Below, piece after piece: positions 41,315 to 50,325 of a DNA stretch of 64,000 nucleotides (positions within the stretch are counted from its first letter, which is position 1; each line of letters starts with the position of its first letter). Origin of the DNA: Brachybacterium sp. P6-10-X1 (GTDB taxonomy: Bacteria > Actinomycetota > Actinomycetes > Actinomycetales > Dermabacteraceae); assembly GCF_001969445.1 (NCBI RefSeq), contig NZ_CP017297.1, forward strand, positions 3,472,001 through 3,536,000, in the 5' to 3' direction. The position numbers were made by a program, and so were the translations under genes. The notes under the pieces are model-generated. The model ran no database searches and was not told where the DNA came from. It saw only the letters and a program-made list of their open reading frames with translations.

Positions 41315-41366
41315 TCTGTCAGCGCGCGGCCGGGCTCGTCAGGGGCGATCTGTCCGGGCGGCCCGC

Positions 41367-42389
41367 TCAGAGCGTCAGCAGCACCTTGGTGGCGCGGCGC
41401 TCGTCCATCGCCCGGTAGCCCTCGGCCGCCTCGGCCAGCGGCAGGGTCAGGTCGAAGACCTTCCCGGGATCGATCGTGCGGTCCCAGATCAGCCGGATCA
41501 GCTCGGGCAGGTAGCGGCGCACCGGAGCGGGGCCGCCGTGGAGGTGGACGGCGGAGAAGAAGAGCTCGTCGCCGGGCAGCTGGACGTCGTGGGAGACGCC
41601 CACGAAACCGACCGACCCGCCGGGACGGGTGGCGCGGATCGCCTGCATCATCGACTCCTGGGTGCCGACGGCCTCGATCACGCTGTGCGCGCCGAGCCCG
41701 CCGGTGAGCTCCCTGATCCGGGCCACGCCCTCGTCGCCGCGCTCGGTGACGATGTCGGTGGCGCCGTACTCGCGGGCCAGGGCCTGTCGATCCGTGTGGC
41801 GGCTCATGGCGATGATGCGCTCGGCTCCCATCTGCTTCGCGGCGAGCACGCCCATCAGGCCCACGGCGCCGTCGCCGACCACCGCGACGATCCTGCCCGG
41901 TCCGGCCTGGGCGGCATCGGCCGCGAACCAGCCGGTGCCCAGCACGTCGGAGGCGGCCAGCAGCGAGGGGACGAGGTCCTCGGCGGGCGGGCCGGGCGTG
42001 GCGACCAGGGTGCCGTCGGCGTAGGGGATGCGAGCCCTCTCGGCCTGGGTGCCGATCTCGCCGTCGACCATGACCGCGTGCACGCACCGGGAGGGGTGGC
42101 CCTCGCGGCAGATCTCGCAGACTCCGCAGGAGATCACGAAGGATCCGACGACGAAGTCGCCGACCGTCACCGTCTCGACGGCGGAACCGATCTCCTCGAC
42201 CACGCCCACGTACTCATGGCCCATGTGCTGGTGGTCGGGCTGGTCGTAGCCCCGGTAGGGCCACAGGTCGGAGCCGCAGATGCAGGTGGCGGTGATCCGG
42301 ATGACCGCGTCGGTCGGGTCGATGATCTGCGGGTCCTCGCGCTCCTCGACGCGGACGTCGCCGGGGGCATGCATGATGACTGCGCGCAT
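41367..42389 (-). CDS. Zinc-dependent alcohol dehydrogenase (MDR superfamily)
   Basis: A 340-residue medium-chain dehydrogenase. The catalytic zinc cysteine is in CICGSDLWPYRG near residue 36, GHEYVG near 58 supplies the second ligand region, and structural zinc is held by the four cysteines of CGVCEICREGHPSRC near 90-105. The nucleotide fold reads VGDGAVGLMGVLAAK near 170. The ATG at 42389 is chosen for AAGGAG 8 nt upstream. It is divergent from an XRE regulator that probably controls it. The alcohol or aldehyde substrate is unknown. Confidence 0.87.
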   Translation of the reverse strand: MRAVIMHAPGDVRVEEREDPQIIDPTDAVIRITATCICGSDLWPYRGYDQPDHQHMGHEYVGVVEEIGSAVETVTVGDFVVGSFVISCGVCEICREGHPSRCVHAVMVDGEIGTQAERARIPYADGTLVATPGPPAEDLVPSLLAASDVLGTGWFAADAAQAGPGRIVAVVGDGAVGLMGVLAAKQMGAERIIAMSRHTDRQALAREYGATDIVTERGDEGVARIRELTGGLGAHSVIEAVGTQESMMQAIRATRPGGSVGFVGVSHDVQLPGDELFFSAVHLHGGPAPVRRYLPELIRLIWDRTIDPGKVFDLTLPLAEAAEGYRAMDERRATKVLLTL

Positions 42390-42513
42390 GATGAAGCTCC
42401 TTCGATCGGGTGATGGCACCATTCCACGTCTCAGGACGGGTGTGGGGGAGTCTCCGGTGAGGGGTGTACCGGCAGAGGACCTCCCAGGCCCCGGGACCCC
42501 TCGCGCGCGGACC

Positions 42514-42519
42514 TATCGT
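42514..42519 (+). promoter_or_regulatory. -10 box of a likely leaderless promoter (XRE gene)
   Basis: TATCGT ends 6 nt before the ATG at 42526, with no Shine-Dalgarno. Confidence 0.5.
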
Positions 42520-42525
42520 GGCCCC

Positions 42526-43458
42526 ATGGACAACAGAGCAGAGGTGCGTCAGTTCCTCATGTCGCGCCGGGCGAAGGTGACCCCGCAGGACGCGGGGCTG
42601 CCGGGTGGCGGTGGGCGCCGCGTGCCCGGTCTGCGCCGGAGCGAGGCCGCGATGCTCGCCGGGGTCAGCGTGGAGTACTACGCGAAGCTCGAGCGCGGGG
42701 CGATCGCCGGGGCGTCGGCCTCCGTGCTGGATGCGCTCGCCGCGGCCCTGCAGCTGGATGAGACGGAGCGCATCCACCTGTTGGACCTCGCGCGGGCGGC
42801 CGACGGCATCCCCACCTCGGGTCGGCCCCGGCGGCGCAGCGCGTCCTCGCCCGCCCCGGTGCGGCCCGCCCTGCAGTGGACGCTCGATTCGTTGACCGAC
42901 GGCGTCGCCTTCGTATGGGACCAGTACCAGAATCTGCTCGCGACCAATGAGCTGGGTCGGGCCTTCTACTCCCCGCTGATCGGCGACGGCACCGGCGGCC
43001 GGACGCCGAACCTCGCCCGCTTCCAGTTCCTCGATCCGGCCTCGCAGGACTTCTACCCCGACTGGGAGCGGTTCGCGCAGATGTGCGTGGGCAGCATGCG
43101 GGTCGAGGCAGGCAAGGACCCGCACGACGCGACCCTTCAGGACCTGGTCGGAGAGCTGTCCACCTGCAGCGACACCTTCCGCCGGCTGTGGGGTGCCCAT
43201 GACGTGCACACCCACGGCTCCGGCACGAAGCGGTTCTGCCACCCGGTGGTCGGCGAGCTCACCGTCGCCTACGAGGAGCTGGCCCTGACGGCGGAACCGG
43301 GCCGCGCCGTGATCGTGTACACCGCGGAGCCAGGATCGCAGTCCCAGCAGCGGATGCGGTTGCTCGCGAGCTGGGCCGCGTCCCCGCGGATCGAGCAGAC
43401 GCGGAGGGCCGAGCGGGCGCAGGAGGGTGAGCAGGCGCACGGGGCGGTGGCGGAGTAG
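42526..43458 (+). CDS. XRE-family regulator with MmyB-like ligand domain
   Basis: A 310-residue regulator typical of actinobacteria. The N-terminal helix-turn-helix reads VPGLRRSEAAMLAGVSVEYYAKLERG (residues about 30-56). A PAS-like MmyB domain follows, with the recurring LLATNELGRAFYSPL (near 145) and EELALTAEPG near 255. Such proteins commonly regulate a divergent oxidoreductase, here the zinc alcohol dehydrogenase 137 bp away. The start has a -10 box 6 nt upstream and no ribosome site. Confidence 0.85.
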   Translation: MDNRAEVRQFLMSRRAKVTPQDAGLPGGGGRRVPGLRRSEAAMLAGVSVEYYAKLERGAIAGASASVLDALAAALQLDETERIHLLDLARAADGIPTSGRPRRRSASSPAPVRPALQWTLDSLTDGVAFVWDQYQNLLATNELGRAFYSPLIGDGTGGRTPNLARFQFLDPASQDFYPDWERFAQMCVGSMRVEAGKDPHDATLQDLVGELSTCSDTFRRLWGAHDVHTHGSGTKRFCHPVVGELTVAYEELALTAEPGRAVIVYTAEPGSQSQQRMRLLASWAASPRIEQTRRAERAQEGEQAHGAVAE

Positions 43459-43542
43459 GGGCCGGAGCGCATCTGCATCTCGGGGGCGCTGACCTCTCCG
43501 CCCCCGCAGGCGTGGCGAAGTCGGCGGAACGAGGTGTCCGAA

Positions 43543-43569
43543 CCGCCGCGAGCGCAGCGCTCGTGGCGG
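43543..43569. terminator. Possible bidirectional terminator between convergent genes
   Basis: CCGCC-G-CGAGCGC and GCGCTCG-T-GGCGG form a nearly continuous inverted repeat with a single-base centre. It lies between the XRE gene and the flavodoxin-fold reductase gene. Confidence 0.4.
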
Positions 43570-43593
43570 GGGCGGGCGCTCGCTCGCCGCGGC

Positions 43594-44421
43594 TCATGCC
43601 GACCTCGTCCGTGGCTGCGCGGACCCCGCGCGGTGGATGTCGAGGTCGGTGCGGCCCGGCAGCAGATCCGGGTCCAGCGCCCGCAGGTCCGAGGGGTAGT
43701 CCCCGTCGCGCAGGCGCCGGAAGGGCCGCGACGGCTCCGTGCCGAGCCCTTCGAGCCGCGAACGCAGACGCCGCTTCTCCCGGATCACGCCGGCGGCGCC
43801 CAGCGAATCGGCATCGTGGATGACGTGCAGGTCCAGAGCCTCGATGCCGACGTACCAGAGCGCACCGTGGGTGAGCGGGAACAGCAACGAGTCGAGGTCC
43901 CCGCTGACGCCGCGCGGGCCGAGCGTGCGCTCGTCCTCGCCGACGGTCACGATCAGCAGCGCGCGGCGCCGGGTCAGACCACCGTCGCCGTAGCGCCGGG
44001 GAGTTCCGTGCACGGGGTCGAGCTCGTCGTCGTAGGCGAAACTGTCGGTCAGGACGCGGTCCAGCCAGCCCTTGAGGATCGCGGGCGTGCCGTACCACCA
44101 CAACGGGAACTGCAGGACGAGCAGCTCCGCGCGGGCGAGTTTCTCGTGCTCGGCCCGCACCTCCGGCGCGGTCCGGCCGCTGAGATAGGCCTCCCCGGCC
44201 TGGACCGCCAGGTTGCCGGGACGATCGGCCGCGTCACCGAGGTCCTGCGCATCGAGCACGGGGTCGAAGCCCTGCGCGTACAGGTCCGAGGTGACCACCT
44301 CGTGGTCGCGGGCGAGCGCCTCGACGCCGGCGCGGAAGAGATGCCCGTTCAGCGAGTCGTGGCGGGGGTGGGCGAGGACCCACAGGGCGGAGCCCGGGGT
44401 GGGCGGGTGATCGACGGACAT
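43594..44421 (-). CDS. NAD(P)H oxidoreductase, flavodoxin-like fold (quinone reductase type)
   Basis: A 275-residue FMN/FAD protein of the MdaB/NQO1-like family. VLAHPRHDSLNGHL near residue 15 is the family's cofactor-binding start, FPLWWYGTPAILKGWLDRVL near 105 is its strongest signature, and the GTPRRYGDGGL region follows. It should reduce quinones or electrophiles by two electrons. The C-terminal 50 residues are Arg/Pro-rich and extend past the usual end. The start is chosen for GGAG upstream. It is divergent from an AraC regulator across 153 bp, a typical inducible pair. Confidence 0.85.
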   Translation of the reverse strand: MSVDHPPTPGSALWVLAHPRHDSLNGHLFRAGVEALARDHEVVTSDLYAQGFDPVLDAQDLGDAADRPGNLAVQAGEAYLSGRTAPEVRAEHEKLARAELLVLQFPLWWYGTPAILKGWLDRVLTDSFAYDDELDPVHGTPRRYGDGGLTRRRALLIVTVGEDERTLGPRGVSGDLDSLLFPLTHGALWYVGIEALDLHVIHDADSLGAAGVIREKRRLRSRLEGLGTEPSRPFRRLRDGDYPSDLRALDPDLLPGRTDLDIHRAGSAQPRTRSA

Positions 44422-44562
44422 GGGAGATCTCCTCGGAGGATGCGGGACGTGCACGATGCGCGGTCGACGCTCGAGCGCCTGACGGTGCGGGACGGAGACC
44501 AGTTCACACCGTGGGCGTGAGACGGAGAATGCTCGAAACGCCGGAACTGATGTGTCAGCGTC

Positions 44563-44568
44563 TACTCT
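44563..44568 (+). promoter_or_regulatory. -10 box of a likely leaderless promoter (AraC gene)
   Basis: TACTCT ends 6 nt before the GTG start at 44575. Confidence 0.5.
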
Positions 44569-44574
44569 GGTGGT

Positions 44575-45531
44575 GTGGACACGCTGACCGAAGTGCTCGA
44601 CAACATCCGCGCCTCGGGCGCGCTGATCGGCCAGAGCCTGCTCCCCGCGCCCTGGTCGGTCCGTGTCGAGGCCGGCGCCACCCTCACGATCGCGGTGATG
44701 CTGCGCGGGGACGGCTGGCTGCTGCGCGAGGACGCGCAGCCGCGCCGACTGGGCACCCGGGACCTGGTGGTGCTCACCGGGCGGGGGAGCACGCTCCTGG
44801 CCAGCGAGCCCGATGGGCGCGGAGACCCCGCCCGCGTCCTGACGATCGACGGGGCCCGCGGCGGAACCGGCTGCTTCCTGGACGAGTGCCAGGTGGGCCT
44901 CGGGGCAGAGGTGGGCGCCTCGCTCCTGACGGCCGAGCACGCGCTGCTCGCCGGCGCCTTCCCCACCTCCGGGCGCATCGCCGACCGTCTGCTCGGGGCG
45001 CTGCCGCCCGTCCTCGTCGTGCCCCGGGATCAGCAGAGATCTCGGGCCCTGGACCTCCTCGAGGTCGAGCTCGAGGGGTGTGAGCCCGGCCAGCAGGCCG
45101 TGCTCGACCGGCTTCTCGACGTCGTGCTGATCGGAGCGCTGCGCGACTGGTTCGCCCTTCCCGAGGCCTCGGCCCCCGCCTGGTTCGGTGCCGCGGGCGA
45201 TCCGGTCGTCGGCCCCGCGCTCGGCGCGCTGCACGCGGACCCGGCGAGGGAGTGGACCGTCGAGGAGCTGGCCCGACGCGCGAAGGTCTCCCGGGCGACC
45301 TTCGCGCGCCGCTTCGCCGAGGCGATGGGGGAGCCGCCCATCTCCTACCTCGCCGGATGGCGCCTGTGCCTGGCGGCGGACCTCCTCCAGGACGGGGACC
45401 ACACCCTCGACGCCATCGCCCGCCAGGTCGGCTACTCGAGCGCCTACTCGCTCAGCGCGGCCTTCACCCGCGAGTACGGGATGGCGCCGAGCCGGTACCG
45501 TCGGCGAGCCCGTGAGTCCGTGAGTCCGTGA
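44575..45531 (+). CDS. AraC-family transcriptional regulator
   Basis: A 318-residue regulator with an N-terminal cupin-type sensing domain (SLLPAPWSVRVEAGATL near residue 20; a loop with the isolated Cys in GTGCFLDECQ near 100) and two C-terminal AraC helix-turn-helices: WTVEELARRAKVSRATFARR near 228 and ARQVGYSSAYSLSAAFTREYG near 282. It probably controls the divergent quinone-reductase-type gene. The cysteines could sense electrophiles; this is inference. The final codons and stop are formed by an 8-bp tandem repeat. Confidence 0.85.
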   Translation: MDTLTEVLDNIRASGALIGQSLLPAPWSVRVEAGATLTIAVMLRGDGWLLREDAQPRRLGTRDLVVLTGRGSTLLASEPDGRGDPARVLTIDGARGGTGCFLDECQVGLGAEVGASLLTAEHALLAGAFPTSGRIADRLLGALPPVLVVPRDQQRSRALDLLEVELEGCEPGQQAVLDRLLDVVLIGALRDWFALPEASAPAWFGAAGDPVVGPALGALHADPAREWTVEELARRAKVSRATFARRFAEAMGEPPISYLAGWRLCLAADLLQDGDHTLDAIARQVGYSSAYSLSAAFTREYGMAPSRYRRRARESVSP

Positions 45532-45543
45532 GCCCGTGAGTCC
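45510..45543. repeat. 8-bp tandem repeat spanning a stop codon, about 4 copies
   Basis: CCGTGAGT-type units fill the last codons of the AraC gene; the TGA stop arises from the repeat itself. Confidence 0.75.
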
Positions 45544-45554
45544 GGAGCGGGCGC

Positions 45555-46508
45555 TCAGCGCCGGGCGTCCCGCCGCGCCTTCGTCCACCCGTCGATGACG
45601 TCCCAGGCCGAGATCCCCACGATCGAGAACACCAGGAGGATCCCCAGGATCCGCATCGTGCCCGGCGCGACCCCGTTGTCCCGGAGCACGACGTCCAGGA
45701 ATTCCGGGTTCACCAGCAGGCCGTTTCCCCACAGGGTCAGGGCCCAGCTGACGAACAGCACCGCCAGGGCGGTGTTGAGGATCGCGAACGGCACGGACCA
45801 GCGGCCGCGCACGCAGAGCAGGGCTGCGAGCCCCACCTCCGCCGCGATCAGCACGAACAGTCCCAGCACGGCCCACGGCCACAGGTCAGGGTTCAGGATC
45901 GAGATCGACTCCCCGTCGATCCACACGAAGCTGCGGAATCGGTCCCACAGCAGCGCCCCGACCCCGAGTCCGCCGAAGATCACCGAGGCGATCAGGTCGG
46001 CGCGTCCGGTGCCCGTCGATCGCTTCTCGGGCAACTGGTCGACGTCCCACCGCTGGCCGGTGTCGGCCCCGGTGCGCTCCAGGACCACGAACACCAGCGT
46101 CACCCAGAAGACGACATGGAGCGTGACGGTGATGGTCACGGCGATGGTCTGCCCGATGACCTCGCCGACGTCGGCGCCGGCGATGACCTGGGCGAGAGCC
46201 ACGCCGCCTGCGGTGCAGGCGGGGACGATCGCCAGCAGGAGCTTCAGCAGCCGCAGCCACGCGAGGTAGTAGCGGGGACCGAGCAGGTGCAGCGGACGGT
46301 CGGCGTAGCCGGCGGCCAGTGCTGCGGGGTCGCCCAGCTCGGTGAGCGCGGCACGCTCGGCCGCGGCGGAGTCCTCGCCGTGTTCCACGCGGGCTTCGAC
46401 GGCGTCGGCGATCGAGGTCTCGAGCTCGGCGCGCACGTCGTCCTGGGTCTCGGGAGGCAGCGAGGCGATGGTGGCGCCGATGTAGCGCTCGGTCAGGGTG
46501 GTGGCCAT
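45555..46508 (-). CDS. PadR-linked integral membrane protein with HAAS-like N-terminal domain
   Basis: A 317-residue protein. Its cytosolic N-terminus ERYIGATIASLPPETQDDVRAELETSI (about 1-70) is the helical domain often found with PadR regulators (permease prefix/HAAS type). About six membrane helices follow in residues 85-300. It starts one base after the PadR stop, so the two are co-translated. The family is associated with envelope stress or ABC-linked signalling, but no specific function is established for this protein. Confidence 0.75.
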   Translation of the reverse strand: MATTLTERYIGATIASLPPETQDDVRAELETSIADAVEARVEHGEDSAAAERAALTELGDPAALAAGYADRPLHLLGPRYYLAWLRLLKLLLAIVPACTAGGVALAQVIAGADVGEVIGQTIAVTITVTLHVVFWVTLVFVVLERTGADTGQRWDVDQLPEKRSTGTGRADLIASVIFGGLGVGALLWDRFRSFVWIDGESISILNPDLWPWAVLGLFVLIAAEVGLAALLCVRGRWSVPFAILNTALAVLFVSWALTLWGNGLLVNPEFLDVVLRDNGVAPGTMRILGILLVFSIVGISAWDVIDGWTKARRDARR

Positions 46509-46509
46509 G

Positions 46510-46878
46510 TCAGTGCTCCTCGGAGAAGCGGGTGTCGTCGGGACGTTCCGGGGCGTCGTCGGGCAGGGAGGTGATCGAGGCGGTCAGCACGGTCCACTCC
46601 TGCGCGAGGGACTCGGCCAGGCGGATGCCGTCGGTCGAGGTGGCGTAGAACTTCCGCGGCCGCGTGTCCTCGGTGTTCCACTCGCTGGTGAGGAAGCCCT
46701 GCTTCTCCAGGCGCCGCAGCAGGGGATAGAGCGTGTTCGCATCCGTCGCGAAGCCGCGCCGCTCGAGCTGCTCGAGCAGGCTGTAGCCGTACCCGGGCGT
46801 GCGCAGCAGCTGCAGGCAGGCGAGCACGACGGTGCCGCGCCGCAGCTCCTGCAGGTGGGTGTCGAGGTGCTCGCTCAT
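46510..46878 (-). CDS. PadR-family transcriptional regulator
   Basis: A 122-residue winged-helix regulator with LRRGTVVLACLQLLRTPGYGYSLLEQLERRG at the start and DANTLYPLLRRLEKQGFLTSEW as the recognition helix and wing. I use the ATG at 46878 because it gives the usual N-terminus. The ATG at 46890 immediately next to the operator is an alternative. It is the first gene of an operon with the membrane protein, and a perfect palindrome 12 bp upstream indicates autorepression. Confidence 0.85.
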   Translation of the reverse strand: MSEHLDTHLQELRRGTVVLACLQLLRTPGYGYSLLEQLERRGFATDANTLYPLLRRLEKQGFLTSEWNTEDTRPRKFYATSTDGIRLAESLAQEWTVLTASITSLPDDAPERPDDTRFSEEH

Positions 46879-46890
46879 GCCTGACACCAT

Positions 46891-46907
46891 ACTGTGTGAG
46901 ACACAGT
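46891..46907. promoter_or_regulatory. PadR operator, perfect 7-3-7 palindrome
   Basis: ACTGTGTGAGACACAGT: perfect 7-bp arms around GAG, directly before the PadR start region. It matches the ATGT/ACAT-like symmetry of known PadR sites only loosely, but position and symmetry are convincing. Confidence 0.72.
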
Positions 46908-47103
46908 GTTGTCTACGGGGTGCGTCCGGTTCTCCCGTGACGCGAACGATGCGGGCACGACGACGGGCGCGCGGGCAGGCGCTGTGGATCGGGAGTGCTG
47001 TTCCAAGCGCCTCGGCTTCCCGGGAGACGCTCGGCATGACGACAGAGATCCGGGCTGCGGGTTCGCCGGCTCAGGTCCCGCCCCGACCGACCGGTCGACC
47101 GGA

Positions 47104-47973
47104 TCAGATCGCGCGTCGGCTGATGGGCCGGCTGTGGAACAGGAACTGGGTGGTGCCGTCGTCGGCCCACGCACGCTCCGTCGCCACGCCGTAGGTGGTG
47201 CTGATCAGCTCGGGGGCGAGGGCGTCGCGAGGCGGTCCGTCGGCCTGCACGATCCCGCCGTCGAGCAGGATCACGCGGTCGCAGTAGCGGGCGGCGAGGT
47301 TCAGGTCGTGCAGCACGACGACGGTGGCCAGGCCGCGTTCGCGCACGATCTGGAGCACGTGGTGCTGGGAGCCGATGTCGAGATGGTTCGTCGGCTCGTC
47401 CATCAGCAGCAGCCGGGGCTGCTGGGCGAGGGCGCGGGCGATCAGCACCCGTTGGCGTTCGCCGCCGGAGAGCAGGCCGAACTCGCGGCGCGCCAGGTGG
47501 CGGGCGCCGGCGCTCTCCAGCGCCTCGGTCGCGATGTGCAGGTCCTCGTCGGTCGTGGATCCGAAGGGGCCGGCGTGCGGGACGCGGCCCAGCAGCACCA
47601 CGTCGGCGACGCTCAGCGGCACTTCGCCGGTGAGCTCCTGCGCCATCACCGCGATCCGTCGGGCCCGCTCCCGGCTCGTGAACGCGCGCAGGTCCCGACC
47701 CTCCAGCAGCACCTGCCCGGCATCGGGAGTGAGGGCGCGGTGCAGGATCCGCAGGGCGGTGGTCTTGCCGCTGCCGTTGGGGCCGACGAGACCGACGACC
47801 TCGCCGGCCGCCACGGTGACATCGACCCCCTGCAGCACCCGCGTGGCCCCGAAGGAATGATGGAGCCCATGGGCTGCGAGAACCGGAGCGGCCCCGGGGT
47901 CGGCGCGGTCGACGGACGCGGAGGGGACGCCCGAGGCGCGGTGGCCCGGGACGACCGCGTCCGCGGAGCTCAC
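47104..47973 (-). CDS. Iron-siderophore-type ABC importer ATPase (FecE/FepC type)
   Basis: An ATPase of about 289 residues with Walker A GLVGPNGSGKTTALR near residue 60, Q-loop MAQELTGEVPLSV, signature LLSGGERQRVLIARALAQ near 150, Walker B LLLMDEPTNHLD near 172 and H-loop VLHDLNLAARYCDR. The wording is typical for the heme/siderophore/cobalamin group. The GTG at 47973 overlaps the binding-protein stop by 4 bp; a GTG at 47994 is also possible. Third gene of the importer operon. Confidence 0.87.
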   Translation of the reverse strand: MSSADAVVPGHRASGVPSASVDRADPGAAPVLAAHGLHHSFGATRVLQGVDVTVAAGEVVGLVGPNGSGKTTALRILHRALTPDAGQVLLEGRDLRAFTSRERARRIAVMAQELTGEVPLSVADVVLLGRVPHAGPFGSTTDEDLHIATEALESAGARHLARREFGLLSGGERQRVLIARALAQQPRLLLMDEPTNHLDIGSQHHVLQIVRERGLATVVVLHDLNLAARYCDRVILLDGGIVQADGPPRDALAPELISTTYGVATERAWADDGTTQFLFHSRPISRRAI

Positions 47974-49007
47974 GCCTCGATCTCGTGCAGCCACTCGTGG
48001 ATCCTTTCCAGCCCGTCGACGACCAGCGGGGATGCGGGCTCGGAGAAGTTGAACAGCAGCGGCAGCACCTGCTGGCCCTGGACGGCACGCAGGGCGGAGA
48101 GCTGGTCCTTGGCGATCATCTCCTCGACGACGTCACTGCCGTCCCCCTCGCCCTGGTAGAGCACGATGAGCACGTCCGGGTCGGCGGCCAGCAGCGGCTC
48201 GGAGCTGATCTCGAACACCCGCTCGGCCGTGTCCGCGAAGGCGTTCTGAAGCCCGAGGGCATCCAGCTGTGCGGTGACCATGCTGGCGGCGCCGTAGGTG
48301 TACAGCGGCCCGCCGCCGAGCGAGGGGTACAGCGCTGCCGCGGTGGCGGTGCGCAGATCCTTCGCGGACTCGGAGACGGCGGCGACCCGCTCCTGCAGCG
48401 CGCCGGTGAGCTCCTCGGCGGCGCCGGCACGGCCGAAGATCCGTCCGTAGGTGTCGATCTCCTCGTACAGGGTCTCGAAGCTCGCCCGCTCGCCGTCGGT
48501 CCCGCAGAAGACGTCCTGGACGACGACCTCCGCGCCGGCCCCGCGCATCGCCTCGCGGGTGATCCCGTCCGGCAGGCCGAAGACGATGTCGGGCCGCTGG
48601 GCGATCACCACCTCCTGGTTGATCTGCAGATGCCCGGCCGCGTCGATGTCCTCGCTGAGGGCCGGGATCGCCTCGATCCGGGCGGTCAGGTCCTCGTCGT
48701 AGTAGCCGGGCGGGAAGGCTCCGGCGCGGGAGACGACCCGGTCCAGCACGCCGATGCCGTCCAGGGTGGTCACCGGCGCGGACTCCAGCAGCACGATCCG
48801 CTCCGGCGGGGCCTCGAAGCGCAGCGTCGCCTCGCAGTTGGTCAGCTCGAGCGGGAAGCCGTTCGTCGCGCCGGCGTCGGCGCCGCCTCCGTCGGGCCCG
48901 CCTCCGTCGGCCGAGCCGGGGCCGCAGGCTGCTGCGGTCAGAGCGATGAGCCCGGCGAGGGCGGTGCGGCGGCCGACGCGAGCGGCGGCGAGGGAGCGGT
49001 GACTCAT
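47970..49007 (-). CDS. Siderophore-type ABC importer, substrate-binding lipoprotein
   Basis: A 345-residue class III binding protein. The signal VGRRTALAGLIALTAAAC ends in a lipobox. A Gly/Asp-rich linker follows, and then the FecB/BtuF fold with a long backbone helix (ERIVLLESAPVTTLDGIGVLDRVV near residue 70 opens lobe 1). Two cysteines, in TNCEATLRF near 55 and VFCGTDGE near 168, are conserved in this actinobacterial subgroup as far as I can judge. Ligand unknown: Fe-siderophore or cobalamin-like. Confidence 0.85.
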   Translation of the reverse strand: MSHRSLAAARVGRRTALAGLIALTAAACGPGSADGGGPDGGGADAGATNGFPLELTNCEATLRFEAPPERIVLLESAPVTTLDGIGVLDRVVSRAGAFPPGYYDEDLTARIEAIPALSEDIDAAGHLQINQEVVIAQRPDIVFGLPDGITREAMRGAGAEVVVQDVFCGTDGERASFETLYEEIDTYGRIFGRAGAAEELTGALQERVAAVSESAKDLRTATAAALYPSLGGGPLYTYGAASMVTAQLDALGLQNAFADTAERVFEISSEPLLAADPDVLIVLYQGEGDGSDVVEEMIAKDQLSALRAVQGQQVLPLLFNFSEPASPLVVDGLERIHEWLHEIEA

Positions 49008-49039
49008 GGTGCCTTCGTTCTGGGGGTGAGCGGGAGGTG

Positions 49040-50200
49040 TCAGGACCGACGGGCGTACAGGCGGCGCACGAGGATCAGCAGGAACGGGGCGCCCACGGCG
49101 GCGGTGATCACCCCGATGGGCAGCTCGCGCGGTGCCATCACCACGCGGGCGAGGGCGTCGGCCCACAGCAGGAACAGCGAGCCGAGCAGGGCACTGGCGG
49201 GGATCAGCACCCGGTGGCGGGCTCCGACCAGGCGGCGCGCGAGATGGGGGATCACCAGGCCGACGAAGCCGATCGACCCGGCGCCCGCGACGGCCGCGGC
49301 GGTGCACAGCGAGACCATCACCAGGAAGGCGATGCGGGCGCGATCGGGGGAGATGCCCAGGCCGTGGGCGATCTCGTCGCCGGCGCTGAGGGCGTCCAGG
49401 ACGCGCGCGCCGAGCGTCATCGCGGCGATCCCGAGCGCGGCGGCGAGCCCGGCGATCAGCAGGAACGCATTCCACTGGGCCAGGGCGAGCGACCCCAGCA
49501 TCCAGAACATCACCGAGCGCGAGCCCTCGGCGGAGTCCGAGGAGAAGATCAACAGGTTGGTCACGGCCGTCAGCGCGTAGCCGACGGCGACCCCGGACAG
49601 CAGCAGCCGCAGCGAGCTCACGCGACCGCCGGCCCGGGCGATGGCGAACACCAGCAGGGCCGCACCCAGGGCGCCGACGAAGGCCAGGACGGACTGGGCG
49701 TACTGCCCCAGGGCCGCGCCGGCGCCGAACAGGATCGCCGCCGCCGCGCCGGTCGAGGCGCCGCCGGAGACGCCCAGGATGTACGGATCGGCGAGCATGT
49801 TGCGCACCATGGCCTGCAGCGCCGCCCCGCAGATCGCCAGGCACGCGCCGACGGCTGCGCCCATCAGCACCCGCGGCAGGCGCACGGCCCGGATGATCGC
49901 GTCGGTCGCGGGATCCGCCGCGGGAGCGCCGGTCACCCCGAGGTGTCCGGCGATGACCTGCGCGGTCGTACCCGGCGGGATGGGCACTGGGCCGATGCCC
50001 ACGCACAGCACCAGGCTGACCGCCGTCGCGACGGCGAGCAGCACGAGCAGGATCGTCGAGCGTCGGGTGCGGGCACGGACGCCGAGGGGGTCGCGATCGC
50101 TGCGAGGGCCGCGGGAGCCCGGAGGGGTGCGGCCTGCCGGCCCGGCAGGGGTCGGAGGCTGCGGGCCCGACGTCCGCGCTCTGGTGGTCGGTGTCGACAC
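49040..50200 (-). CDS. FecCD-family permease of the siderophore-type importer
   Basis: A 386-residue permease with about ten helices after a Pro/Arg-rich N-terminal tail of 45 residues. RLPRVLMGAAVGACLAICGAALQAMVRNMLADPYILGVSGGAS (two adjoining signatures near residues 108-150) and IGFVGLVIPHLARRLVG near 305 are FecCD hallmarks. Only one permease is encoded, so it should form a homodimer. GGAAGGA precedes the ATG. First gene of a permease-binding protein-ATPase operon. Confidence 0.9.
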   Translation of the reverse strand: MSTPTTRARTSGPQPPTPAGPAGRTPPGSRGPRSDRDPLGVRARTRRSTILLVLLAVATAVSLVLCVGIGPVPIPPGTTAQVIAGHLGVTGAPAADPATDAIIRAVRLPRVLMGAAVGACLAICGAALQAMVRNMLADPYILGVSGGASTGAAAAILFGAGAALGQYAQSVLAFVGALGAALLVFAIARAGGRVSSLRLLLSGVAVGYALTAVTNLLIFSSDSAEGSRSVMFWMLGSLALAQWNAFLLIAGLAAALGIAAMTLGARVLDALSAGDEIAHGLGISPDRARIAFLVMVSLCTAAAVAGAGSIGFVGLVIPHLARRLVGARHRVLIPASALLGSLFLLWADALARVVMAPRELPIGVITAAVGAPFLLILVRRLYARRS

Positions 50201-50222
50201 GGGGGTCCTTCCGACGGTGATA

Positions 50223-50240
50223 CTTGAAGGATCCTACAAG
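50223..50240 (-). promoter_or_regulatory. -10 region inside an 18-bp palindrome (siderophore importer promoter)
   Basis: CTTGAAGGATCCTACAAG is symmetric except for the two A positions. On the minus strand it contains TAGGAT, a good -10 box, 23 bp before the start. A repressor sitting here would block the promoter. It does not match the DtxR/IdeR consensus (TTAGGTTAGGCTAACC-like), so the regulator is unknown. Confidence 0.6.
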
Positions 50241-50325
50241 AATGCGAGCCGGCCGGCTGCCTCGGCTGCTCCGCGTCGACGGGCACGCGGGACAGGGGTC
50301 CTCGGATCCACGGGCTCGCGCTCGC

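Noticed and set aside
50223-50240. IdeR/DtxR iron box before the siderophore-type importer
   Set aside because: The palindrome lacks the TTAGG...CCTAA arms of that consensus. I report it as an unknown operator.
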